Assembly: GCA_947396885.1 (NCBI GenBank)
Contig: OX377202.1
Coordinates: 105,460,198-105,524,197 of the forward strand
Direction of reading: 5' to 3'
Origin: Heligmosomoides polygyrus polygyrus
Taxonomy: Eukaryota > Nematoda > Chromadorea > Rhabditida > Heligmosomidae
DNA length: 64,000 bases
A model generated the notes under the pieces. That model ran no database searches and was not told where the DNA came from. It saw only the letters and a list, made by a program, of their open reading frames with translations. Shown here in pieces: positions 41,880-53,993 of this stretch; the first letter of the stretch is position 1; every line of letters begins with the position of its first letter. Made by a program: the position numbers and the translations under genes.

Positions 41880-42400
41880 GAAGACGTCCGGGTATTTTCC
41901 GCTATTTTCGCGCCCCGTAATTTGATCACTATCGATTAAAGGTGATCGATACTACGAAAACGAACTCCAGATTCGTGTTGAACGACTCTACTACACCAGG
42001 GCTAAAGTTTCGGACCGCTTGGACATCTACAAAAAATCGATAGTTTGATCAGTATCGATTAATGGCGATCGATTTAAAAAAGAACTTCAGGTTCGTGTTC
42101 AGCGACCTCGACTCTCTCCAACGCTAAAGTTTCCAAGCAGATAGAAGACGTCTGGGTATTTTCCGCTATTTTCGCGACCCGTAATTTGATCAATATCGAT
42201 TGATGGCGATCGATATTTCAAAAATAAACTCCAGATTCGTGTTCAGCGAACGCGATTACCCTAGGGCTGAAGTTCCCAGGCAGGGTGAAGACGTCTGGGT
42301 ATTTTTCGCTATTTCGTGCTGTAATTTTCCCTCATTTTCTCCCCGAAATTTTCCCCCAAATTTTCCCTATTTTATGACTAATTTCTGCGGCGCCGATCGA
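41880..42400. repeat. Tandem repeat with GATCGATA words, about 3 diverged copies
   Basis: GGTATTTTCCGCTATTTTCG occurs near 41891 and 42156, and as GGTATTTTTCGCTATTTCG near 42298. TTTGATCA(C/G/A)TATCGATT followed by GGCGATCGAT or GGTGATCGAT occurs near 41930, 42050 and 42187. Each unit also has CCAGATTCGTGTTGAACGA-like sequence. The average spacing is about 130 bp. Confidence 0.75.
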
Positions 42401-42804
42401 TAATATGACTCAGCGCTTAACGCGTTATTATAAAGTGATATATACACATACATATATAATACATACATAAACATATATAAACCATATACAAATAAAATTA
42501 TAAAACGTAGAATATAAAATTAAGCATAGAATATAAAATTAAAATTTCCTAAACATTTTTTGTTTAAAGAGATTAAAACATTTGCTGAAGTAAACTTGAT
42601 AGGCATTTCAGCGTCAAATTGAGCTTTTTCTGTACCTTGTCGCGAATTTGGGCAACATGAAGAGGAAAGCAGAAAGCAATAAGATTGCATCAGATAGGCG
42701 TGTCAAACAAAGAGAAAGTTCTTCAATTTAGCCTTGCTCAAAAGGCAAACGAAACCCATTTCCACAGCCTTCTTTACAGCGTGCTTTCTCCTTCCATCAC
42801 TTAG

Positions 42805-43257
42805 ATGAGCGAACGTCTGGGCGATGATTCGATTAATCTTCGGTGCAGTTCACCTGTCACGGCAATTTCCGCTTTCCACGAAGGCTCCTCACAGCAGAGA
42901 CCGAATGGAACACCCCGAAAACCGCGTCGCGTGAACGATACCGCAATCAGAATCTCGGCGTGGCGAGCCGTGAGGAATCAGGTGGACAGGATGAGGAGAA
43001 ATCGTGGCGAAAACGCGCCACGAAACGCTAGGGAACTGAGCCATAGCATCTATTGCGTGAGGCTCGCCAGGCAACGGAAAGCGACTATGCCAGCGTCGAC
43101 AATGGCATCCATAAACAACGACGAGAACACCACGAGATTAAATCGCAGTGCGAGCGCATCGGAAGAAGACGACGTCGATTCTGATGCCGAGAACAAGAGC
43201 AAGTCGAAGACCAAAAAACTAGAATCTCGCTTAAAAGCCAGAGAAACAGGCCAGTAG
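42805..43257 (+). CDS. Possible 150-residue polar protein or exon, unassigned
   Basis: An open frame starts at an ATG directly after a CACTTAG splice-like end. It is basic and Ser-rich throughout (PRKPRRVNDTAIRISAWRAV) and closes with an acidic-lysine tail (SEEDDVDSDAENKSKSKTKK). The composition resembles a nuclear low-complexity protein, but I recognise no domain. It is flanked on both sides by the TTTCAGCGTCAAATTGA repeat (42607 and 43514), so it may be repeat-internal sequence. Confidence is low. Confidence 0.25.
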   Translation: MSERLGDDSINLRCSSPVTAISAFHEGSSQQRPNGTPRKPRRVNDTAIRISAWRAVRNQVDRMRRNRGENAPRNARELSHSIYCVRLARQRKATMPASTMASINNDENTTRLNRSASASEEDDVDSDAENKSKSKTKKLESRLKARETGQ

Positions 43258-43924
43258 GCTCCGGGCATCAAACCCCAACCTGCGTCACTAAAGTTTTATT
43301 TTTTTCTCCATTTTCTTCAATTTTTCGTAAATCCTACTCTCTTTGTCTTTTCTTATCTTTCTATTTCTTTTTTCCTCCTTTTTAGCAGCTAATTTGATTT
43401 GTATCTCTTATGAATTTATTTCCTTCTTACAGCGTGTGGTTTGCCAATAGGGGTGTGGTCCTAAGCGAGTGGGCGGAGTTCTAGTCTGTACTACCGCACT
43501 CAAAACCGTAGCATTTCAGCGTCAAATTGACGTTTTCTTCGTCCTTGTCGTGAATGTGAGCAGCATGAAGAGGTGAGAACGAGCAATTCAATAAGATCCC
43601 ATCAGTGCCGGTCAGACAGAAAGTGTTTCGTCGATGCTCTGATTGGTTAAGACTATTACCTGGCGCGTTCCCACCTTCCAATGCTGCCCACATTCGCGAC
43701 ATGGGCCCAAACTTTCAGTTGTTTTAGCTGATAATTGGATAGACAGATAGACATGGCATAGAAAATAAATAAATAAATGGTGGGCGTGGTCCTAAGCGAG
43801 TGGGCGGAGTTCTAGTCTGTACTACCGCACTCAAAACCGTAGCACTTCAGCTTCAAATTGACATTTTATTCGTCCTTGTCGCGAATGCGAATAGCATGAA
43901 GAGGTGGGAACGCGCACAATTTGG

Positions 43925-45075
43925 CACGTCTGTGAGTCTGTGCATGCGTTCGTCCGCACAAGAGTGGGCTTTTAAATCGAAAATGTATTCCTGCCCCACT
44001 AAACTGTTTGGTATCGGGATTGAGGTATCGGGATTGAAGGGGAAATATAGGAAGGATGACCTGCCCGTGAGTCCGGCCGTGAGTCTGACCGTGCGTTAAA
44101 CAGAGCTTTCTGGTTTGGTCGACTGTTGAAGGAATTTACGCACATCGTCTATTCATACGGGTCCCTTAGCGATTACTGAATTATTCACACAACCTCCCGT
44201 AGTAATTCGAGAAGCACCAGATTCAAGCACCGTCGGACACTAGCTAGTGGAGCCTTATCGATTAGTTTTTCTTACATAAACAAAATCAATAAAAGTAGCT
44301 TGGGATTTGTTCATACAACACCCAGGTGGCCAAAGCCTTTTATGAGAAATCTTTGATTTTGTGGTCCTAAGGTCGCATCAGTGCCATTCAGAGAGAAAAC
44401 GTTCCGTCGGTGCTCTGATTGGTTATGATTACCTAAAGAGCTCCCACGTCGCAATGCTGCCCACGCTCGCGACATGGACCCACACTTTCAGCTGCTTTAG
44501 CTGAAAATCGGGTCAAAAAAGGACTTCAAAATCAAAGATTTCTCAAAAAAAGGTTTTGACCACCTGGGTATTGTACGAACAAATCTCAAACTACTTTTAT
44601 TGATTTTGTTTGTGTGAGAAAAACTAATCGATAAGGCTCCACTAGCTAGTGTCCAACGCTGCTTGAAATCTGTTGCTTCTCGAATTACTACTAGTGGCTG
44701 TGTGAATAATTCAGTAATCGCTAAGGGACCCGTATGAATAGACGATGTGCGTAAATTCCTTCAACAATCGACCAAACCAGAAAGCTCTTTTCAACGCACG
44801 GACAGACTCACGGACGGACTCACGGATGGGTAATCGTTCTTACACATGGTGGAATCTCGATACTAAACAGTCTACTGGGTTAGGAATACATCTTCGATTT
44901 TAAGAGCCCACTCTTGCGCGGACGGACGCACATACAGACTCACGGACGGGTCAACCTTGTTTCATATGGTGGAATCTCGATACCAAACAGTCTACTGTCT
45001 AGGATTTCATTTTCGATTTTAAGAGCCCATACTCGCATGGACGGACGCATGCACAGACTCACAGACGAGCCAAAT
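43925..45075. repeat. 1.15-kb inverted repeat with GGACGGACGCA tandem flanks
   Basis: The core arms 44072-44376 and 44523-44845 are inverted (AAAGCTTTCTGGTTTGGTCG-type pairing; ACTAGCTAGTGGAGCCTTAT against ATAAGGCTCCACTAGCTAGT). Outside, the right flank has two or more copies of a unit of about 114 bp (CGGACGGACGCA, TGGTGGAATCTCGATAC, ATTTTAAGAGCCCA), and the left flank has the same unit inverted once (TGGGCTTTTAAATCGAAAAT). The spacer contains CAATGCTGCCCACGCTCGCG. No coding sequence. Confidence 0.82.
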
Positions 45076-45635
45076 TTCCGCATATGCATAGCGATAATCA
45101 TCTCAAACAGTCTTCACTAAAATCTATATCTATTTAATTATGTATTTATTTACTTATTTGTTGCTGGCGTGGGATATGGCATGCGATCGAGCGAGGACCC
45201 TCATTCACGGATCCGTGTTCAGATCGAGAAACCACAATTAATCGCTCCAGGTGGGTTGACAATAATGTAATGAGAGCCGATCGGACTTCACACCATGTGA
45301 ACAAAATTGCTCACTCGATCAATAAATCAATAATCATAATATCGACCTGCAGAACGCTTGAGATGCACACTACGCGAAATGGTGGCCACATTGTTTATAC
45401 ATAAAACGGGTTAGGCCATTCATCCGTCTGTCAGTCTACATGTGCGTCCGTCCAGAGATGAGCAATTTCGATCGATTGTATCGATTTTTCCATAGAGTTT
45501 GCCGCTTTAGAGTATAAAAAAAAACATGAATATAGTAGTCACTGCACGCACTTCAACACTTGAAAATACAATAGAACGCTTTGCGCAATTGATGCTGATG
45601 AACGATACCAAAGTTGACCTTTAAAAAAATGCACT

Positions 45636-45758
45636 GTTTATACTTCCGATGCGAAACGATGTCACGAGTAGTGGTGGTCAAACTAATCGATCGAGTCACG
45701 CAATCAACAATGACATCCTCGTTGCCTTGCGTCGCAGTATAGACGGCCTCTATTACCA
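45636..45758. mobile_element. MITE family B copy, diverged
   Basis: The ends are CACTGTTTATACTTCCGATG and TGCGTCGCAGTATAGACGG. The core CTAATCGATCGAGTCACGCA resembles the 57351 copy (TTGATCGATCGCGTCGCTCA). Confidence 0.65.
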
Positions 45759-46047
45759 CTAGCTGCAACCCGGTTGCACATAAATGAAGTAATAGTAGTT
45801 AGTAGATCGGTATATCTGTCCGTGAATATGTGCGTGCGTCCGTCCGAGGGTGCACTTTTTCGCGCGGCAGTTGTTAGCAGATTGGGGAAGTGATGCTAAT
45901 ATAATGTCCAGCGACTCGTTGTAATGTCCGGCGGCTCGTTTGTCCGTGAGTATGTGCGTGCGTCCGTCCGGAACGGTAGTATCGATTGATAATATCGAAT
46001 TTCTTCCCGCAATTGGTAGGAAGAATGCGACGCGAATATGATTACTA

Positions 46048-46188
46048 GGGCCTGTCCATCGAGCGACGAGAGCGACAGCGCAAAGCATATGTATTGATTT
46101 TTTCTAGGCTATAGCTCGACACTAATCGATACGTATGATTTGTCCTGTCGCTGCCGTCGCTCCCGTCGTGGAGTATAAACAGTCCCCT
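46048..46188. mobile_element. MITE family A, ATCGATACGTA subfamily
   Basis: The ends are GGGCCTGTCCATCGAGCGAC and GTGGAGTATAAACAGTCCCC. The core has AAGCATATGTATTGATTTTT and the inverse CTAATCGATACGTATGATTT. Confidence 0.78.
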
Positions 46189-46225
46189 AGGCCTGCTGCA
46201 TATTATAGTCCCACAGTGAAGAAGA

Positions 46226-46793
46226 ATGAGCGCGTACGTAGGTACATCTGTCCGTGAATACGTGCGTGCGTGCGTCCGAGGCGAATCGATGAGAATATCG
46301 ATTTTTGATTGCAGAAGGCTGTTTATAGTTAAGGCCGAAAGGGAGCGGGATGAGGTTCTAAAATTTATCAGAGAACATTGTCGATTCCAGAAGAAGGGAG
46401 AACGACGAGAAAGTGTGACTCTAAACGGACCACCGAGGCGCTGAAGAATGTCTTCAGCGACACTCTTCGTCCGCTTGGAGAGCAACAGCTAACGATGCTC
46501 TATCAGCCGGCCGAAATAGGGTCGAGAAGACAACGGACGGCTCTCGTCAACAACAACGAGAGCACCGGCCCATGGATGCTATGACGAGCCGGCTAACGAC
46601 CGGAGACTCGAGAGCGGCGAAATCGGATTGCGAACGCTCGACCGCCGCCGCCGCGCCGCGAACGGCGGCAGCGGCGCGACAGGCGGCGGGCGGGGAAAAG
46701 ACCCGAACGATTCCAGTCCCCCCCCCCCCTCCCGGTAATGCTCAGCTCAGCACACAAATGGTGTCTCCGATCAGCCGCGAACAGGAGCAATGA
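46226..46793 (+). other. Coding-like open frames, unassigned
   Basis: Three overlapping plus-strand frames show protein-like composition: one with KAERERDEVLKFIREH (to 46444), one with LRPLGEQQLTMLYQPAEIG (to 46584), one with an Ala-rich run and IPVPPPPPGNAQLS (46572-46793). They would need frameshifts or introns to join. I recognise no family; a decayed gene or retroelement is possible. Confidence 0.18.
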
Positions 46794-47454
46794 AGAGGTC
46801 GGAACGATATGGACGAGTTCGTCTGCATGCAAAATTCACCAGCGACTGTAGCTGTCGAGAGATTCATTGTCGTATTTTACTGCTCTTTTCGCGAGGATTT
46901 CCAGAAGTGACATGGATGGCAGCAAGAATGGGTTGCTCGGGGGTTTCTAGTTGACTTCCACGACGATCTGTTGCCGTGTCTGTTCTTGAGGCCGCTCTGA
47001 ATCACGCCTTCTCCGTCGCTGAAGAAAGTGATGTCTGCCTCAGTTTCACGGCTAATTCATTGCCAAGCCAACACCGGATGTTCCCATATGTTCAACAGAA
47101 GGCGTTCTCCCACTGGATGTGAAGGAATGTGTGAAAACATCAGCTTTTTGTCCATGTCGTGAATGTGGGCAGCATTGGGAGAAAGTAGCGCGCTGGTGAA
47201 TCATAACCTATCAGAGCACCGACGGAGTACGTGCTAATCGACTGCATAGGTTCCAATTCGACACGACCCAGTTAGCTGGCGCGTTTCCACCCCCCCCCCC
47301 AATGCTGCTCACATTCGCGACTAGCAGCAAGCAATTTAATTTTCCGCTCATCTGAAGCTCTCTGGGTGTTAGCTTCCAAAGCTCACATCCACGATTTAAC
47401 CTTGGATGCCCGCTCCTATTGCCCAATGAATAAAAGGTTAGCCTAGCGCAGGAA

Positions 47455-47515
47455 TCGAACATGTATACGTTACTTTTCGAGCCAAGATGCTATGCGTTAC
47501 ACCAAAACATGAACG
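47455..47515 (-). repeat. tRNA-like relic
   Basis: On the minus strand, TGGTGTAACGCATAGCATC (A-box-like) is followed 25-30 nt later by ACATGTTCGATTCCTGCGC (B-box-like). The stems do not close properly. It is probably a tRNA-derived SINE head or tRNA pseudogene. Confidence 0.4.
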
Positions 47516-48141
47516 GTGGATGAAAAATTGAACAAAAATAGAAAAAATCCTACGATATGCTGTCGAAGAGGTAATCCGTCCGCTTACCCTCTGCCCGTCT
47601 GTGCGTCCGTTCGTCAGTCCGCGCAAAATAATTGGCCGCTGACCACGACATGGACGCACAGACGGGTTGTGGTTGTCGTTGTTCTCGTTGTTGTCTTTCG
47701 CTTGTGATCGTTGTGATATTGAGTTTATGTTGTTGAGGAAGTTTAGATACAGTTATGCAACTTATTCTATCTAATTCTATTTGATTGTTGTGGCTTTGAA
47801 TTTCAAACTGTTAAAGAGCTGTGAGATTTTGAATAATTTTGCATATCGATTTGTAACTAACTCTATGGGAACAGTGCACAGATCAACGTTGTCGATTACC
47901 GTAGATATGACACAAATATGCTAGCCAACGGACATGTTTTACAAGCAGCAGTCAGTATCGATCAACCAATCAATCGATAGTGATCGATATTTTCCAACGC
48001 AAAGCGGAGCGACTATGCGATAAACGGAACGGAAACTCGGACACAGACGGACAGAAAAGTACACAGACCGGACCATGTCTAGCTATTTGCGTGGATGATC
48101 TACCAAGGAGAACTAAAATTACGAATAAGAATATAATATAA

Positions 48142-48854
48142 GGATCTATCCTAATCGGGCGGGAGTAGTGCTTACGTTCCACGACACGGCACCATGATCC
48201 TTGACTCCGCATAACCACCATCGTATCGTCTGGCAGTATTTAAGGCCCGGAGACGAAATCAAGAAATAGCGGAGGGACCTAACACGACAGCAATTATAAC
48301 TAATCCCCTACTGCCGTTTGAATGCTTCCGCGCTTGCTACAGTATCCCCAAAACCTGCACATCACCCAAGCCGTTGTCAGCGAAGTTCGTTTCTGTCATT
48401 GAGCGCGCAAACCTACAACAGATACCTATAGGAAGTATAAGACCCATTGAAGTCGTGCCCAAAACGCTCTCGTTGCTCGGCGGGGATTCCGCATCGATCG
48501 AATGTCCACCTGGACGCCGACGCGATCCACGAAGCTGCGGCTGCAACCGCACGCTACAGTATCCCGTAAACTGCACGTCAACCCGCAAAAAAAAACGGCA
48601 GTAAGGGGCTAGTTATAAGTAAGACCACCAAACACCGCATGATCCCCTCCGACTAGGATATATAAATAAGCAATATAAATGAAATTCTATTAAGAAATGA
48701 AATCGATAAACGGACAGATAGATAGATATACTACATAGATGACGCTACAGTATCCCGCAAACCTGCACATCAGCCCGCAATTCAAACGGCAGTAGGGTAT
48801 TAGTTATAAGTAGACCACCAAGCTCCGCATGCCCCCTCCGACTAGGATAGATCC
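48142..48854. mobile_element. Two overlapping family E-type elements
   Basis: GGATCTATCCTAATCGGGCG at 48142 can pair with CCCCTCCGACTAGGATA at 48645 or with CCCCCTCCGACTAGGATAGA at 48834. The block ACAGTATCCCGTAAACTGCA...AACGGCAGTAAGGGG (48555-48607) is duplicated at 48747-48800. Its inverse (CCCCTACTGCCGTTTGAATG) is at 48305. The 76-codon frame at 48374-48604 lies within these repeats and is not called as a gene. Confidence 0.65.
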
Positions 48855-49217
48855 ATATAAGTAAATAATATAAATAAAATTATAATTTTTAATTTAAATA
48901 CACAGACATATAGACATAGATATATAGATGTCAGAGGGACAGAGGAATGAGCGCAGAAAATGAGACAAGCGGAAGGGTAATCGGAAAAACGATTACTCTC
49001 CGGCTGCCAAGAAAAAATCTACCATCTAAAAGGCGATAGCTTGGAGGAATAGAACAGAAGGAAAGAAAAATGGAGAGGATCGAAAAGAAAAAATGAAAAG
49101 AAACACAGGAATACGGACAGATACTGTGCTTTACTGATGCAAAAATCACTTAAAAATGAAAAATCAATGTAAAAAACATGCTTAGAACTAGATAAGGTAT
49201 GCGGTGGAGGGTAAGGT

Positions 49218-49536
49218 ATGAAGACATTGCGACGGGATCAGAAAAGTGGGACAATTAGAGGAAAAAATGTCGATACCCAGAACTTTCTGACCTCTGAAGA
49301 ATGCGGCAACAACGAGGATTTACCTCAAAATTCTCGAAATATCAGTGACAAGAAACGACGACTTTCATCAATGCATCGAAACTCGACAGGAGAATCCGGT
49401 TAAGGAATTCAAGCTCGCCGTCGTCGAAAATAAGAGGCCGAAGAGCGAGAAGCGAGTGAATGTCACATCCTATCCGCCGTCTTCTACCACGACATGCCAC
49501 ACGGATAAATGCGAAGGAATCATCGCGAAAACGTGA
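49218..49536 (+). other. Charged open frames, unassigned
   Basis: Two overlapping plus frames are polar and protein-like (SEECGNNEDLPQNSRNISDK in one, ENPVKEFKLAVVENKRPKSE in the other). They could join by a frameshift near 49345-49400. No family recognised. Confidence 0.15.
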
Positions 49537-49749
49537 CGATCAGGCGACGATTGATTGAAGGACAGCCGACTGGTTCCACGGCAGACCCGACCTTCGCCGT
49601 CGTTGATCACCACACCCCTACCTGCCACTAGAATCTGCCACAAGCACCGAGGGTCCCCCCAACTACGTTTCCGGAAGGGCATTGGGAATAAGCCACGCAT
49701 TTCGTTATTCTTGAAGTTTTTGAGGCATTTCTATGGCATCGAAGTCAGT

Positions 49750-51920
49750 AGTTCACGCCAATCTCGATAGAACGAATCGATTTTGAGGCGAGTTTGAGAC
49801 CCTCTCCTCTGAGAAAGACGAACTGGTACTAGATTTCTTTGCGCAAAGGACAGAACACTGACTCGCCTAGTAGATGGCTCACAAAGTCGCTTACCTGGAC
49901 AGTTCGGCGACAAGGCAGAATGCATGGCGCATCCCAATGGCTTTATCGACGCCGATCTTCACGCGCTTATGATGACTAGTAGACGGTTACACACTCCCGG
50001 AACAACGTCAGACAGTCGCCGTTTTTGTCGACGATTTACTCGAGGGAGCGTCAATTATAGTGAAGTAGGTAATGTACGATTTAAGAGTGCTATTCAATAT
50101 TCATTATTAGTAGAATACATGGCGCATTTCGAACTATTGATCAACGCCGTTGTGGCTGTTGGTACGAGAGATATGCGGGTCCGGAATGGGAGATGTAGCC
50201 GTTTTCGTGTTCCTAGACTGAGATACTAGACTGGGTCACTCTGGCACGCGGTAGGGATGGATGAAGACGCCGATGGCGTTCGCTCGAGTAAATCGACCAA
50301 AAGTCATAATAATGGTCTCGTTTTCGCTTCAGAACTGTGAACGAAGGTTAAAACTCTGATTTGCCTTTCAATTGGCTCCTTAATAGGTACAGTATGACTT
50401 CGCGTGCCATTCAGTGCTCACTAGAAGTGGAATGCATGGCTTACTCCCAGAAGATTGTGATTAAGTCACCGCGTTGCTTCTAATACGAAAGCACAGAACG
50501 AACCACCTTATCTTTCGAGGGGAAGGAGCCGCTGAGCCATTCTGGCACACGGTAGAGATGAGTGGCCGATTACCAGAGATCAGCAGTTCCTTACCGTCGG
50601 AAGATAAAATCGGTGTGTTCTGAGCTTTCGTATCAAAGGCCTCACGGCGGCATTAATCAACCCCCTAGGAGTAAGCCATGCATTCCTCTTCTAGTGAGCA
50701 ATGAATAGCACGCTGAATTCATACTGTACCTATCAAGGTGGCCAATTGAAAGAAAAATCAGAGCTTTAACCTTCGTTCACAATTCTGGAACGAAAACGAG
50801 ACGATTTTCGTGAGTTCTTGTCAATTTCTTGTCGATTTTCTCGAGAAAACGCCATTTACGTCTTTCGTCCCTACCGCGTGCCAAAGTGACCCAATCAAGT
50901 ATCTCTCAGTCGAAGGACCGAAACCGCTATATTTCCCATTGTGGGCCCGCAAATCTCACGTACGAGTAGCCACAATGATCATCGATCAATGACTCGTAAT
51001 GCGCCATGCATCCTACTTCTAATGAAAATTGAGAGGCACTCTTAGATCGTACATTATCTAAGCGATTATTTGCGCTGGCCAATTCAAAGATTATGATATT
51101 AAAAAGGCGAATGATTATTTACTTATATAGGTAAAACAATGCGCCATAAAAAGTCAGAACTTAAAAACAAAACCCAAAAGATTAAATCAAAGTTCTACCC
51201 TTCGTTCACAATTCTGAAGCGAAAACAAGACGACTTTCGTGACTTGTGGTGATCTCTTGTCGTCAACTTAGTCGAGAGAACACCATCAACGTCTTTAGTC
51301 CCTGCCGCGTGCCAGAGTGACCCACTCTAGTCTTAGACCCAGTTTTACACTTCGTTTGCAGCTCTGAAGCGAAAACAAGACGATTTTCGTGACCGTTAAG
51401 CAATCAGCGTCCACTGGGCAACTCTGGCACGTGCTACGCTCATTTGTTCTGATCAACACTCTTGCGCCAGACGGGATTCGAACACGCGCGGTGTAGAATG
51501 CTAGCTTATTAAACCAACGTTCTTGATCTTAAGTAACTTCTGCAGTAACTTCTTGAGCATGCTCTCCCAACCGTGTGCCAGAGTGGCTCAGTGGATCGTT
51601 TCCGTCAAAGAACACAATGAGCGCCAAAGTGCCAGCGCCAGTCGTCAGAACTGATTAATGTCACCGCGTGGCTCTTTATACAGAAGCTCAGAACGAACAG
51701 GAGATTTAGTGTGGACTGTATCGTTAGACGAGAAGGAACCGCTGGGCCACTATGGCACACGGTAGTGATGAATGGCCAGCTACCAGATTGGCTCAGCGAT
51801 TCCTTTCCGTCGAAAGATGCAGTCAGCACCGAACCTCCCGTTCATTCGGAGTTTTCAAATCAAAAGCCACACGATGATGTAAATCCTCCAGGAATGCGCC
51901 ATGCATTCTACTACCGCGCC
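49750..51920. repeat. Palindromic repeat cluster with TGCATGGCGCA motifs
   Basis: 50010-50450 and 50660-51060 are inverted arms around about 50550: AGTGGAATGCATGGCTTACT against AGTAAGCCATGCATTCCTC, and TTCAGAACTGTGAACGAAGG against CCTTCGTTCACAATTCTGG. Further diverged copies of the arm run at 51170-51560 and 51640-51920, and at 49750-49940. Each carries GTGCCA(G/A)AGTG(A/G)C. No coding frame is conserved among copies. Confidence 0.75.
51470..51530 (-). repeat. tRNA-like relic
   Basis: On the minus strand, TTGGTTTAATAAGCTAGCAT and TGTTCGAATCCCGTCTGGCG have tRNA D-arm and T-arm character at about the right spacing. The acceptor ends do not pair convincingly. It is probably tRNA-derived. Confidence 0.4.
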
Positions 51921-52594
51921 GCTTGCTGCCGACTGCTCCACCTGTGACCATCGAAATGGTCCGAAAGCACTGACCGACCTTCCTGCCAAGAATCTTCAAC
52001 AAAGTCCAGTTGCGGGTGGTGAAGAACGCGAGGAACCAGCTACTATTCGGATTCCCTAGCGATTTTCTATAAATAGAGCGGAAAAGTGCAAGCATGCGCA
52101 CTCATTTAGTACACATTGAGGACGTCTTCACCCGATGTAGGACGAGGGAGGGGCGGAATAGCCAGCCGTTCACATCCGATTACCAACGCATGCGACCGAA
52201 GGTACCGGACGCTAGCGGAGAAATGCCTCCAGAAGGGATCATCTAGTGGAATCATTGCAGTAAAAAAGAGCAACTAGTAGCACCCGCTGAAAACCGTGCT
52301 GACAACGCCGCGACGCTACGTGGCGTCTGGGGATTCGAGCTGCATAGCTCCCGGCGAAATCGCATTTTTGACAAATTGCCCCTTCGCCTGACAAAACAGA
52401 ACCGCCGACGCTGAAAATGTACTCGCGTGTTCGCCATTATGATGAACTCGCTACTCGTGTTTTACCCGTTCAATCTGACAATTATTGACTAAGGCCCCGC
52501 TCAGATAATATTGATCGACATCAATTGACCGACAGATCGATAATGACTACTTTTGGTAAAGCCTGTCAGATGGATACGATCCGCGATTTTTTGG

Positions 52595-53720
52595 CAAAAA
52601 TCGATAATATCGATCGATATGGACTGGAAAATCTTTGAAGCCCGTCTAGCGAGCATTGATTTCACGCGGACAGACAGACAAACATACTATTCACTAGCCA
52701 TCAGATCAGAAGGCGACAATCTATCCATCAATGCTGATTAGCCCATCAACATTGATTCCCACTTTATAAAAGCAAATGCTTCCCTACTGTGAAACATTTA
52801 GGGCTTAGAGGTGCAACAGATTATGAATATTTCCATTCCCACATAGAATTTTCCTCTAATGTTTAATCATTTTTATTTGTTTTCATTTTCTATTCCTTTT
52901 CATTTTTTCGTATATTTATGCCGACGTTGATCGGCTCCCTGGCTCCCCCGCACTATTTTGTGAAGCACATCTGCCGGCCATTAATTTTGCGCGGACAAAC
53001 AGACGGACGAACGGGCGTTTTTTGCACTTTTTGTTCACGTATCCTAGCAGATAATCCACCAAGCTGTCGTAATGTGGTGCCACCCACTCAGAGTTCGGTA
53101 TTATCGATCGATATTGATTAGCCGATCAACATTTCACCCGCTTGTTACGAGGTTGCGCGGTCGGCTCTTTCTATACAAAAGCTAATAATATCGATCGATA
53201 TGGATTAGACGATTAGTTTTGTTGATTGACATCGATTTCCACCTTATAGGAGCAAATGCTTCCCTACTGCGAAACATTTAGGGCTTAGTGGTGAAACTGG
53301 ACACAATTACTGCTATTTCCACATTGATTTTTCCTTTAATATTTAATCGTTTTATATTTGTTTTCATTTCATTTTATTTTTTATTCCATTTCATTTTTGT
53401 ATATTCGCACCCACCGATGTTGATGGGCTGCATGACTCCCAATACACGCTGTGAAGCACATCTACCGGCCATTAATTTTGCGCGGACAAACAGACGAACC
53501 AACAGACGTTTCTTGCACTTTTGTTCACGTATCCTAGCAGATAATCCACCAAGCTGTCGTAATGTGGTGCCACCCAATCAGAGTTCGCTATTATCGATCG
53601 ATATTGATTAGTCGATCAGCGTTTTGTCCGTTTGTTACGAAGACGCGCGGTCGGCTATTTCTATACAAAAGCCGATAATATCGAACGATATTGGATAGAC
53701 GATTAAACTTGTTTTATTCA
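52595..53720. repeat. 480-bp tandem duplication with ATCGATCGATAT and GCGCGGACAAAC words
   Basis: GCAAATGCTTCCCTACTG occurs at 52773 and 53253, exactly 480 bp apart. Each unit contains CATTAATTTTGCGCGGACAA (about 52978 and 53468), TCCACCAAGCTGTCGTAATG (53056 and 53546) and TTATCGATCGATATTGATTA (53100 and 53590). A third, partial unit lies at 52600-52770. Short open frames repeat with the unit and are not called. Confidence 0.9.
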
Positions 53721-53993
53721 TGAAACGCCCGCTCAGTGGCCGTTATATTGAAATAAATAAATAAATAGATATGCGCAGCACATGCTATTGACCGGTCATT
53801 TGGCTCTGTATCCACACCGTGGGCCCGATAGAGCGGCATCTAATTCTGCGCGGACAAACAGGTGGACAAATGGACGGATAAGCTGAACATAGCATGGTAA
53901 GACTGGTCGATGGGCTGATACCGTATATACGCTCGTCGCTTTGAAGCCAGTTCGGCGGTCACTAATTTTGCGCGGACCGACTGACGGACCAGG

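Noticed and set aside
48374..48604. 76-codon frame with a CGCNRTLQYPVNC stretch, resembling a secreted Cys protein
   Set aside because: The sequence is part of a duplicated block inside family E elements and lacks a signal peptide or splice support.
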